From positions 21,123-85,122 of the forward strand of contig MU401625.1 of NCBI GenBank assembly GCA_022579005.1: a DNA stretch of 64,000 bases, written 5' to 3'. The translations under genes and the position numbers were made by a program. The number at the start of each line of letters is the position of its first letter. Position 1 is the first letter of the stretch. The notes under the pieces were generated by a model. The model ran no database searches, was not told the origin of the DNA, and worked only from the letters and a program-made list of their open reading frames with translations. The stretch is from Poronia punctata. Taxonomy: Eukaryota; Ascomycota; Sordariomycetes; Xylariales; Xylariaceae. This document shows, piece by piece, positions 1 to 9,929 of this stretch.

Positions 1-570
1 GAGATTATACTCGCACCGGCCATCGTCACCACATTTCCCCTGCAGATTCGTGGTAGATCGAAAGGCAATGCTGGCCGTCATGCGCTTGTAGGCCTGGGAG
101 CCATAAATGGTGGCGTTATGCACGAGCTCGAAGCTAAGGCTAAAGTAATGGTCGCCGGGGGCCGAGAGATCCTCGTGTATTTCCCTGAGTGTGATTGTCC
201 ACAGCGGATGGGCGTAATCGGAGGGGTCGGCGTTGGCGACGCAAGTGGTGGAGCTGTGGCCGTAGGGCGTCGCAGCGTCCGTCTTCCAGTGCAGCTCGCA
301 GCGTGCCGTGCTGTTGGGGAAGACGACGTAGCCGCCGCCCGAAGCGTGAGGTGCGGGGGCTGCGGCGATCCGCTTCGGGTTGGTAATGGTAAGAATGAGG
401 CCGCTGTCGTTGGTGCCGTATGGGCTCTTGTATGGGTTATACTGGTGCAGTGTGCTGATCTGCCATGCCTCGAGGGGATACCATGCAGGCAGTGGCGGGT
501 CGGCTGCCAATGCGAAGAGGCTTTGCGATGCGATAGCGGCGAGCGCCAGGACCGACTGAATGAATTTCAT
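1..570 (-). CDS. Secreted protein of unknown function, 5' part (cut by window edge)
   Basis: The frame is open from an ATG at 570 down to base 1, giving 190 residues with no stop, so the gene continues beyond the left edge. It starts with a clear signal peptide (MKFIQSVLALAAIASQSLFA) followed by a proline-rich stretch and a beta-rich body with several possible N-glycosylation sites and four cysteines, spaced as two pairs. The general look, a short secreted protein starting W-x-I-S-T-L after the signal peptide, resembles small secreted fungal proteins of the type often considered effectors, but I cannot name the family. Codon use is GC-rich, like the other genes here. The missing 3' end could contain an intron. 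Confidence 0.75.
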   Translation of the reverse strand, partial: MKFIQSVLALAAIASQSLFALAADPPLPAWYPLEAWQISTLHQYNPYKSPYGTNDSGLILTITNPKRIAAAPAPHASGGGYVVFPNSTARCELHWKTDAATPYGHSSTTCVANADPSDYAHPLWTITLREIHEDLSAPGDHYFSLSFELVHNATIYGSQAYKRMTASIAFRSTTNLQGKCGDDGRCEYNL

Positions 571-3140
571 CTCTTATCTTGGCAGCGGATGAACAGCTGC
601 TGGTAAGGTAGGTCGGACGGTGAGTTCCTTATTTGTTAGGGGGTTTCGAGGATAAGCCACTTGGAAGGTGGAAAGTGCGATTTCGATGACCTTGCTAGAC
701 TAGGTAGTGCCTGAATCAAATCGATGTCTCGAATGGCTCCTTACTGTTTCCCGTCTCAACCTTCTCCGGCCCTTTCCTCTCTTATATGGTCGATGTTTAA
801 TTGAGGGCAGCTGCGGCACACGATGAACGTATTCTTTGTACCTACCTTGTTTTGTACACAAACCTATTGTTAGGTAGTTTCCCGGCCTCCATTGTGCCAT
901 CACACAGCGGCTAATACGACAGGCTGCAAGACGTCTATACCCGGTATACAACCCTGTGTTTGCTCGCATGCATCGTGTTATGATTTATTTGGAGCCGAGA
1001 TGCGTTGTGCCATCTTTCCCATTACATTGTCCCGGTCGTCGAAGAAAATCGGAAAATATTGGTTGGCAAGGGCAAATATTGAACGTCTAGAACTGCACGC
1101 CCCTTGCGCCCTGAAGTTGTATACGGACAATAGGCAAATCAGAGACAGACGGTGTGGAGTACCTGACGTGCCGTATGTTGGTTCTACTCTCCGATACCAC
1201 CCAATTGTACGACTCTGCCCTGATCAAACCTCCTCGTACCTACTCGTATATCCCTTGACTCTCTACATGTACCCATATAGTACCAGCCGTCGTGGCATAA
1301 ATGATTGGGTCGCGGCTGCTACGGCATACAAAGTATTTACATATAGGCACAACATATGAACTCAGTTTACAATGGCGGTCAACAGCGACACCAACCGCAG
1401 CTCCCAGCTGGGGAAGAAAAGAAGGAGAGGGAGCCCAAGCTTTTCGCGTCGTAGCGCCACGTGACTGGCTATGTCTATTCTTAGCCCTCTCGTGCGGGCT
1501 CTCTCACATCCGTCACATATTGAGCGAAAGATTCAATACCTCTTGGTGCCTTGCCGTCAGAAGAGCCAATCAACAGGGAATCGTGGCGAGATCGGCGCCC
1601 GCATTCCAATATGCTGGGAGCAGTGTTGAAACAGTTCAAAGATAAAGGCGCCGAATCTGTAGGTAAATTGGCCACGGGGACGCATGCTTTGCGCTTTGCT
1701 ATACATCTCTCACTTTTTCGAGGCGCATGTCCGCATTATTTACTTGTACGACCACCCCAAGCGAGACAAGCTGACAAACCGACGAGGCGGTACTTTCTCA
1801 GCAATGAGCATACACTTCTGTCGGTGTAACGTTGCGAGAAGGGGAATACGCTTGATTGGACATCGCTCCGTCCTATGACATGGTAAGGGACTGTTACAAC
1901 CCTTGCGTCTTCGTCGTCGAAAAAGTCTATTACAATTTCGTCCGGATGTTTTCGCGCTTAGTCGAGGCCAGGGACACCTCGACGTTCGGATTCGGCTACG
2001 ATTCATAATCAGTAGGGCAGAGATGCGGCGAATGTTTCCCATCACACAAACTGCGCCGACCCCTGTCAAACGAGACGCAAAGAGGATTGTGCCTAGTCTT
2101 GATAAGAATAGATTAAGTGAAAAGCCTCTTTCCCAGTTAAAAAAATTGGTTGGCCAAAGCCATCTCCAATGGAGGGTCTACTCACCTCGGGGCAAGGTTT
2201 CAAACAGGTTCACAACATGCTCTACTGCCGGCTTGACAGCTAGAATAAGGCGAGGCTCAACTAGTACGACGAGAACTCACATGGCCTTTCATGCATCCTG
2301 ACGAGTATGAAGTCAAAATAGTTCACAAGTCTCGACTGCGCAAGTACGTCAACTTGCCCGACGACCATCCCGTTATCTAGCGCAGAATCACAAGCCCGAG
2401 GAATACTCAGAACGCCGTGACCGAGCAAGCTACATCGCCAGTAATAGGCAAACGTGGGTTGTTAGGACCCGAACTATCGGCAAAAAGGAGGCGAGAAGCC
2501 GAAAACCCTTCCAGCGGTGATACTTCCAGCGGTGATACTTGCATTCAGTACATGAAAAAGCGAAGTAGCCTCCTTCTCGACGAGGAGATGTGGCCCAAAC
2601 ATGGTGCTAAGAGCCTCGAAGCAGAATCTAACCAGCTTTCCGGTACACCAACTATCTGTCCACTCATGATGAATGGCAACGTAGTAGCTTTTGCACCCCC
2701 GACCGAGGCGCAGAACACATCATCGTTCCCCTTTTCGATCCTGTTCATATCGTCTATGCCGTCCGTCCGCCGAAGCTGTGACAAAGACTATTCCTGGATC
2801 ATTCTTGAGTCCTCTCAGTGGTTTCCGAGAAGCTAGATTGTTCGGATCGATAGTGACGCCGTGCCAGATACACAACCGAAGAGCGTTAAAGGATGTCATC
2901 TGTTTTCCACTCGCGGCTAACTCCATGTTCAAGATGTCAGATGGATTAGAACTCGCTCGTGGTAGTCGGATTTTGTAGTCCTTGAGTGCCAGGTTTGAAA
3001 CCTGACAAAAGTTAAGAGCACCAGTAAACGAGGCGAAGACGGACATGGCCAAACTTGTTCCAAAGTTCGAGTAACTAGTCGTAGGAAATCTCGGGAGCCA
3101 ACATACAAAAATAAATAAGACAAAAAGATATAAAAAACTT
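571..3140. other. Gene-poor stretch, no supported gene
   Basis: Several short open frames exist on both strands, but none shows a recognisable domain, consistent codon use or convincing splice sites. The longest is a 162-codon frame on the minus strand at 2720-3208, which runs into the tRNA-Thr gene and looks accidental at that end. A perfect 15-bp direct duplication (CTTCCAGCGGTGATA) lies at 2508-2537. The stretch may hold decayed coding sequence that I cannot identify. Confidence 0.5.
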
Positions 3141-3232
3141 GCCTCCACGCGGAATCGAACCGCGGATCTTGTCATTACACCGCAATCATTGATGGTTACG
3201 AGTGACACGCATTACCCCTGTGCCATAGAGGC
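3141..3232 (-). tRNA. tRNA-Thr (anticodon CGU) with intron
   Basis: Read on the minus strand the acceptor arms GCCTCTA and TGGAGGC pair fully (one G-U). The T arm is CGCGG-TTCGATT-CCGCG and the anticodon stem is TGTCA/TGACA. The anticodon loop begins C-T-C-G-T-A, giving anticodon CGT. An intron of about 21 nt (near 3176-3196) sits in the canonical place one base 3' of the anticodon. The D stem is short (GCA/TGC). Mature length would be about 71 nt. Confidence 0.9.
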
Positions 3233-3700
3233 CGTTGGTGATTTCAGATCAGTTGCAGCGTCTTGTATCATAGGGTTCGTTGAAACTTGACGGTTTGTAG
3301 CTGCCGACAAACTTTTTGTGGTGGACAGGATAACAGCTGCAGATACCTTAAGTTTCAGTTAACAACAAGGACTGCATCTCGGCTTTTTCTGAGATCTCAG
3401 TGCCAATAACACGATCATGACAGACGACGCTGCTGCATTGAAGAACTTCACTCCCAGCACTGGTCGGTGGCTCGGTGGCTCGGTGTTTTACTTACCGGGC
3501 TAATACAGCGGACGTCCACTGTAAATCTCACCTCCATCCATCCCAAGTACAACGGCATATGTACTCATACTGTTGGTCTACTGATCTCAAAACCCTGACA
3601 TGACCCGACGGATTTTATTCTATCTCTGCTGCTACGACCGGTAAAAGTCGGTACTATATACAATGTCTAACCGGTGCCTCGATGTACATGCGTAGGTATC
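3233..3700. other. Intergenic, between tRNA-Thr and GH43 3' end
   Basis: I see no gene here. A short run of the 9-nt unit GGTGGCTCG-like sequence is present near 3464-3487. Confidence 0.5.
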
Positions 3701-5305
3701 TTACGCACTCTCAAATGACTGAACATGTACAGCACCACCCAGCTCCTTGGTGGCATAATTGAAGATACCAAAACGATAGCCCATAAAGTACGCCCAGTTC
3801 GTCCACATCGTATACGGCTCGTCGCCCAGCTGGACAAACTCGTCCCCATCAAGGCTATACGAGAAATTGGCCGCATAGGAACCAGCCGCACGCGCATCGA
3901 GCTCAGCCCGCAACCATAACGTCGTCGTGTCGGATGCCAACTCCTCTGACGCGATGACGGTGCCGTTCTCAATCGTATCCCACGTCGACTCGTCCTGCGT
4001 GATGTTGTGCACGAGCGCGAGCGTGTTCACGTCGCCGGAGCGGTGAATCCCTATGTAGGCGGTGCGGTCGCGGAATGCTGCCAGACCGAACCGGTCGCCG
4101 TCTGCCAGGTCGCTGATGTCTACTTTGATGGTGCCGACGGGGAACTCGCCGTGGATACGATGCGTTAGCGTGTTGCGCGCGGCGTAGAAGTCGTCGGTTA
4201 CGGTTGCGGTTGATAAGGTTAGACCACCGTTTTCTCCGCCTACCGAGTATTTGGTCTCGTCGGGGTTGTGGTTCCACTCCCAGGCTGGGCCTAGAGTTTC
4301 GTCTTCGAATGTGTCCGTGCCTGTCCAGGATGGCACTTCGGCAGCGGGGAGGGGATAGGGGTATTGCGCGCCCCAGCCACCGTTGTCGTCGTACACTAGA
4401 CTGGGGAATCCGTCGTCCTCCCAGACGATGGGCGCTAGTACGGGCATGCGTCCGGCCGGGTAGGCCCAGGTGAAGGACATGTAATACCAGTCTCCCTCGG
4501 ATGTCTGCACTAGACTGCCCTGGTGTGGTGCGCCGCCGCCGGGGACGGGTGACTGGGCGTTTTGCACGAGAATCTTGGCCTCGAAAGGTCCGAACGGGCT
4601 TTCGGATTTCCAGATGTACGTGGTGTCGCCGGGGTGGTCGTTGAGGATGTAATAGAGCCCGTCCTTCTTGTACATGCGGTTACCCTCGATGCCGTCCTGG
4701 TCGACGTCGGTAGCGTTGAGCACGCTCTGCGACGTCTCCTCGCTAAGACCATCGGACGCTAACTGGGCGACGTGGACTTCGGTGCTGCCGTATACCACAT
4801 ACAATGTGTCGTCGTCGTCGACTAGCAGCCCGCAATCGTAATAGCATGTCCCGCCAGGCAGTTGCGCGCTTCTCTCCCACGGACCGGCGACGTCTTCGGC
4901 CGTGTAGATGTACGTGTTCCAGAAATCTACACAGCCTATCCAGTACCAGAGGCCGTTACTCTCGCGATACCTCATCGTCGACGCCCACGTGCCGCCCCGG
5001 TAACTATGTCCATTCGTCAGGTTGTACGTCTCGCCAAAGTCGAGACTGGGGACCGAGTGTCCGATCAGCTCCCAATTGACCAGGTCGGCTGAACGTAGGA
5101 TCGGCGCGCCTGGGCTGTAGTGCATGTTCGAGGCCGAGAAGTAGTATAGCCCGTCGGGACCGACGGTCACGTCGTTGTCGGCGAAGTCCTCGTACACTAC
5201 CGGGTTTTCGAATGTGCTGTTTGCCCGGGCCGAGAGGACGGCCGCAGCCGAGGCCGCCGCCGTCACTAGGCCTAAGCCCAGGAGTACAATGCTTTTGGGA
5301 TACAT
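3701..5305 (-). CDS. Secreted glycoside hydrolase family 43 enzyme (beta-xylosidase/arabinofuranosidase-like)
   Basis: Single-exon gene encoding 534 residues. The ATG at 5305 is preferred because it begins directly with a signal peptide (MYPKSIVLLGLGLVTAAA); the frame stays open nine codons further upstream but without an ATG. The five-bladed propeller domain of GH43 fills roughly residues 33-330. Candidate catalytic residues are visible: the general base Asp in FADNDV (near 43), the pKa-modulating Asp in CYYDCG and the acid Glu in GIEGNRMYKK. Residues about 345-534 form a beta-sandwich domain of the type found C-terminal in beta-xylosidases of this family. The expected job is removal of xylose or arabinose from hemicellulose outside the cell; exact substrate cannot be told from sequence. 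No linked hemicellulase cluster is seen. Confidence 0.93.
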   Translation of the reverse strand: MYPKSIVLLGLGLVTAAASAAAVLSARANSTFENPVVYEDFADNDVTVGPDGLYYFSASNMHYSPGAPILRSADLVNWELIGHSVPSLDFGETYNLTNGHSYRGGTWASTMRYRESNGLWYWIGCVDFWNTYIYTAEDVAGPWERSAQLPGGTCYYDCGLLVDDDDTLYVVYGSTEVHVAQLASDGLSEETSQSVLNATDVDQDGIEGNRMYKKDGLYYILNDHPGDTTYIWKSESPFGPFEAKILVQNAQSPVPGGGAPHQGSLVQTSEGDWYYMSFTWAYPAGRMPVLAPIVWEDDGFPSLVYDDNGGWGAQYPYPLPAAEVPSWTGTDTFEDETLGPAWEWNHNPDETKYSVGGENGGLTLSTATVTDDFYAARNTLTHRIHGEFPVGTIKVDISDLADGDRFGLAAFRDRTAYIGIHRSGDVNTLALVHNITQDESTWDTIENGTVIASEELASDTTTLWLRAELDARAAGSYAANFSYSLDGDEFVQLGDEPYTMWTNWAYFMGYRFGIFNYATKELGGAVHVQSFESA

Positions 5306-5971
5306 CTTCCTTTCTCTACCACACGGAAACAAGAGACTTGGACAACGGGCGTTGGAAGAGCGGACATTTTTTGATATATATATATATATTTCTCACCACC
5401 TACACGTTTAGGGTAACCTCGTCGTATTTGCCCCCATTTCGCCCGGCATCGAGTCCCGGATTGAAAAGAAGGACATCTTGGCAAGATCGTACACCGATCC
5501 ACCGGCGGATGTTTCGAGCCGAAGTGGAATGTTCCGTTTTGGGCAGATACGGAGTAGGAAACGGCGCGCCTTAATAGGTGAGGATTTCACTTTCCGTGTC
5601 TATACTTTTTTTCCTTTTTTTATTTTTCCGTGTTTGTTGATTTGTCCATTATTCACCATGTGGGTGGGTTCTCATCAGGTTAGGTAGGTATTTTGGCCAA
5701 CCTATAAACCTCCTGGGCCCCTGTTGTCGAGTATACTCTTGTCGCGTCAAGTTGAAATCAGTTAATTGCCTTGACATCGAAAGACATACCTATCTAGATT
5801 CCTCACTTCTCGGCGAGACGAATGATTTTTCTTGTTTTATGACTTATTGCAAGTGACAGCTTACATGCTGGTAGGTACTTAGACTAGGTGTATCAGATAG
5901 ATGTCTGCCAAGCGACTTTCCACTTGGCGTTGGATGAAATAAATCGGATTTAAACGCAGTCACTCACCTGT
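5306..5971. other. Upstream region of GH43, no gene seen
   Basis: It holds the putative promoter of the minus-strand GH43 gene. A short (TA)n run lies near 5375-5390, about 75 bases upstream of its ATG. No other gene is supported. Confidence 0.5.
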
Positions 5972-6555
5972 GACGGATTGGCAATACGGAATAGATGCCA
6001 AGGTCCAAGGTACCAGGAATATACACCAATTGTCTATCTCAGGGACACGAAGACGCACTTGACTTTTTCTTGCTCCTCAGTTCGATTTCCGGCACCATTG
6101 GAAGTCCGACAGAGCCGAGTTACTGTGCTGCGAATGCATACATGGACAACTTTGCCCGCTATCGTCGTGCTCGGGGGCTGAAGGCGACCTCTCTTTTTTT
6201 GCCTTGGGTGTCATCGCCGAAGTTGGCTATAGCCCATCTCCACGAGCATCCTCAAATGGAAGCTGCTTATACTCGTCGAGAGGGCTTCAGTCTACCAGGC
6301 TAGGTACCGACGAAGAAGAGCTTCTGCAACTCGCCGACCTAGTCATCTCGCAAGTCTAATGGTGGCCGTTGACCGGAATAGCAGGGTTCCATGACGATAA
6401 TCTTACGCAGGCGCATGATGCATCTGTTGATATGCCTCGAGGCTCGAGATGCAGGCTGCCAAAGAGCAGGCGAGGGATGAAACAGCATGGAGCAATTCGA
6501 AAGAGAACCTGTCTCTTAACCTACCTACAGACGCTCGGCCATCAGGGGTGACCGA
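5972..6555 (+). pseudogene. Relic of a polyketide synthase ketoreductase domain
   Basis: Fragments typical of the KR domain of a highly reducing fungal polyketide synthase lie in order but in shifting frames. They begin with W-Q-Y-G-I-D-A-K-V-Q-G-T from about 5976, then after a frameshift DFFLLLSSISGTIGSP and YCAANAYMDNFARYRRARG near 6055-6185, then after another shift a DEEELLQLADL segment near 6309-6345 that resembles the post-KR linker. An in-frame stop and at least two frameshifts separate them. No KS, AT, DH or ACP domain is visible on either side, so this is a truncated remnant and not a working PKS. No product can be inferred. Confidence 0.85.
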
Positions 6556-7147
6556 CTGATATACAAAGAATACATTGTACGGTTTCTGTCACGTGGGTAT
6601 GCGGCGCTATTTATGTATCAACTTTCTTGAGACCCCCCTTATTAGTGCTAGGATTAAACTCGATACAACACACCAAAATGAAGTTTGTTTACTGGGATCG
6701 AGAATGGGGGAGTTCACCATCCTGTCACTCTGTTTTTTATGTGGCCTTTGTTAAAACTCGCGACTGGTTAGGAAATTGGAAAGACAGTTAGCGCAAACAC
6801 ATACGTCATTGACTCATAATATTGTAGTGGATAATGCCGGTGGGAACAAATTTTGTGATGGATCTTTCCTCCGGTTGTCGTTAGCGCAGTGGGTTTTTTC
6901 GATTCCTATCACAGTATGGAATATCAACGAATTTCGCAAAGGCGTGAAAAAAAGCCGAGGTTCGTCTTTATCAGATGTTTTATCTATCTACGATAGTCCC
7001 GTAGTCTAGGTTACGGGGTGTTTTACGAGTAATTAGACGTAGGTGCCTACTTTGCCACAGATCATACTACCACTTAAAAAGTGTCTTGCGAACTCGGAGA
7101 AGACGATTTGACGACTTTGAAAAGTATATGCGATCGCCATCGTGACA
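6556..7147. other. Intergenic, no gene seen
   Basis: It lies between the PKS relic and the peroxidase gene and contains the promoter of the latter. No RNA gene or repeat was recognised. Confidence 0.5.
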
Positions 7148-8298
7148 ATGGCACCACCTCAACCAACTGCACAACAGCTAGATGCTGTACGCGCCTCGAT
7201 CCGCAAGCTTTGTAAGAAATTCCGTTTCCCCAAAGACATGACCCGAATGCTTAAACAGCTTCGGCGCATGTCCACTTTCACCCCCATCTCGCCCGTCCCG
7301 GATACTGACTTTAAAACATGACAGTACACCAACCCGACTACGACGACGGATCGGCCGGCCCTGTCCTCGTGCGTCTAGCATGGCATAGCGCGGGAACATA
7401 CGACGCCACGACCGGCACAGGAGGCTCCAATGGCGCCGGGATGCGATACGAAGCCGAAGGTGGCGACCCCGCCAACGCCGGTCTACAGCACGCCCGCGCC
7501 TTTCTCGAACCCATCAAATCCGCATACCCATGGATAACGTACTCGGACCTGTGGTCGCTAGCCGGCGTCGTTGCTATCGAAGAGATGGGCGGACCCGAGG
7601 TTCCTTGGAAAGGAGGACGCACCGATTTCGGCGAACACGAGGTCGACCAGGCTAAGATCCCGCCGCGCGGTAGATTGCCTGATGCCACTCAGGGTGCTGC
7701 TCACTTGCGCAACATCTTTGGTCGCATGGGTTTCAATGACCAGGAGATTGTTGCTTTGAGCGGTGCCCATAACCTCGGTCGCTGCCATGGCGACCGCTCG
7801 GGTTTCGAGGGCAAGTGGGTCAACAACCCGACACGGTTCTCCAACCAATACTACCGTGTGTTGCTCGCAAACGAGAAGGAGTGGAAGCGCAAGAAGACGG
7901 CCGCCGGTGTCGAGCAGTTCGTCTTCGTCGAAGATCTCGGCGAGCAGAGCGAAGGTGAGCCCGACGAGGGGCTCATGATGTTGCCTACCGACATGTGTCT
8001 CCTTTCCGACCCTGCTTTCCGACCGTGGGTTGAGAAATACGCCGCCGACAAGGACCTATTCTTTGCTCACTTTTCGGCCGTGTTCGCCAAGCTTCTTGAG
8101 CTTGGTATTCGGAGGGACGCTCAGGGCAACGTGATTAATGACGAAAACAAAAAGACGGGATACCGCAGTGCACCGAAGAAGAGCGACGAGCCCCAAGCAC
8201 CGGGTGACCAGAACAAGGGCCAGATCGGCCACGAAGCGGGTGGATTGAAGGAGCAGAATGAGAAGTTCCGACAGAGGAAACAGGGTGCCAAGTTATAA
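7148..8298 (+). CDS. Cytochrome c peroxidase-like haem peroxidase (class I)
   Basis: Two exons, 7148-7211 and 7325-8298, encode 345 residues; the 113-nt intron starts GTAAG, ends ACAG and has a CTGAC branch-like site. The split Leu codon restores the expected [15 protein letters not shown] start of the domain. Distal haem-pocket residues Arg38, Trp41 and His42 (RLAWH), proximal His170 (LSGAHNLG) and Trp186 at the position of the radical-forming Trp of yeast Ccp1 are all present, with the same 16-residue spacing between the last two. There is no mitochondrial presequence or internal-membrane segment, so it belongs with the cytosolic haem-binding peroxidases of filamentous fungi more than with mitochondrial Ccp1. 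Role: reduction of H2O2. The tail after about 290 is lysine-rich and probably disordered. Confidence 0.95.
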
Positions 8299-8686
8299 AC
8301 TCAGGGGCCAACTTAGACCTAGAATTGGGTACGGGCACCGGACTTGGGACATAGATATACACATAGACTTTAGAAGCCTCCCAAGAGCGCTCTTAGACAT
8401 TTGAAGTAATGAGATACCGGTGGCATGGGCTTGGACTGCCAGTTCACACCTTTCGACTTGAATAGATATCGTGATCGAGCCTTGACGTTACAGCGATGTT
8501 ACAGCGTGAATATGTTGCGGATCGTCCATCAACGGTCATCGACTTGCCTCGTCATCTCTTCTCCTGGGGGTTGACAACGACCTTTATTTCAACATGTCTC
8601 CCCATCTTCGTCTTTGCCCTTGCGATTCCATAAGCCCATAGACAATTGTTTCCGTCTCTTCCCACCCGGGTCTAATGCTTCCATGG
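8299..8686. other. Short intergenic between convergent genes
   Basis: The peroxidase gene and nse2 are transcribed toward each other here. It holds the two 3' UTRs; nothing else is seen. Confidence 0.5.
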
Positions 8687-9929
8687 TTAAAGCATCTGCG
8701 AATCGCCATCCGCGGCTGCGTCATCATCATCATCGTCAGAATCATCCCTTTCCTTTTCAGCTTGCGCGCGTTTAATCTTCCGAAGCATCACTTGGTCGAA
8801 GAAAAAATCTTTGAGATTGACTTGCTATACCGAAAAAAGCTGTCAGCGCCTGCTCATGCATAGTTTCCTCGAAGAATTTCAGGACAACGGAAGGCATTAT
8901 TAAATAGAGATGAGCGAGGTATAAAGTGCACCACAAGATACGTACCCGACTACAGCCTGTCTGTGGACATTGTGCCGTGCGATTCGGCTGCGAACGAAGA
9001 AACTGCACGATGGCAGGTTTGTTGAAAGTGTGCCTGCACCGCGTGCTGGTAAAAGGCTCGTCCATGACGACCATGGACAGCGGGCAGTATATGCTGACTT
9101 GCTCTCCCGCAACCACCAAATCTTCATCTTCTTCGTCTTCCTCCTCCTCATCGTTTGCATGATTCTCCCTGAACCAGCGCGATGCGTCCGGCAATGGTTT
9201 CCCCTCTGCACCATGTACAGCATCCCACCACAGCCGCTTGAAACCGACATAGTCGTTATCGCGTGCGTATCGCTCCTCGAGAGATCTCCTAGCGTAATCG
9301 GCAGCGGCCTTTTCTTTTTCGGTTCTCAAAATGCGTAGAGGACCAATAATATCCGGCTGCGTATTCCCCATAACATCGTCTTCGCCTTCCTGTCCGTCGC
9401 GATTTCTAGCGTTTGCACTCTCGAATTCGACTTTCCGCGTCGTACTTTGTATCGCACTCCGGCCGTCTTCTAACTCTACTCGCAGGTCGATGACTTCGCG
9501 TACTGCCGCCTCGCAGTCTGCAGATAATTGAGGTACGGCTTCGCTCAGTCGGTGGAGAGCATCTTCATCGTCGCGTTTTGGTTGACTGCTCCTCACTTGG
9601 TCCTCCTCCTCCTCTTCGGCGCTCTGGGCCCGTCCCGACCTCTTTGCTTTACTAGCCTCCTTCCGTTCTCTATGTCGGTCGTTGATTTCCGATATGCTAT
9701 CGGTTAGACTTTTGACCGACTTCTTCAGCTGTTCCTCGTATTTCCGCGTATCCGCATTGTGTGTGCAAAGTTCGGCTAGCGCTCTGCGTGCGGCATCGTT
9801 GAGAGGACATGATGGCGGTTCGTACTCTGGTAATTTGATAACGGCACGGCCTGGTTGACCTCTCCTCGATTGCGATGGGGATGTGCCGCGTTGCCCGCGA
9901 TTGCGCTGGGCACCGGAAACGAGAGGCAT
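8687..9929 (-). CDS. nse2: E3 SUMO-protein ligase Nse2 (Mms21), SMC5/6 complex subunit
   Basis: Exons 8946-9929 and 8687-8824 (read on the minus strand) encode 373 residues. The intron of 121 nt starts GTACGT, ends TATAG and falls in phase 0 inside the SP-RING. The N-terminal half is helical and charged, with a coiled-coil that would bind the Smc5 arm. The SP-RING is at about 282-345: Cys-Pro-Leu, then C-R-H, then C-P-Q-T-G-C, continuing after the intron with VNLKDFFFD and LRKIKRAQ, the usual Nse2 ending. The tail is very acidic (poly-Asp). Acidic runs just before the RING explain the TCT/TCC-rich plus strand near 9120-9160. Without the splice the frame would end after 57 unrelated residues. 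Role: SUMO ligation during DNA repair. Confidence 0.93.

Noticed and set aside
118..606. 162-codon plus-strand open frame at the left edge
   Set aside because: It is antisense to the secreted-protein gene, which has a signal peptide and family-like composition; the plus frame has none.
2720..3208. 162-codon minus-strand open frame
   Set aside because: It overlaps the tRNA-Thr gene and shows no domain I recognise; some residues look gene-like, but the start lies inside the tRNA.
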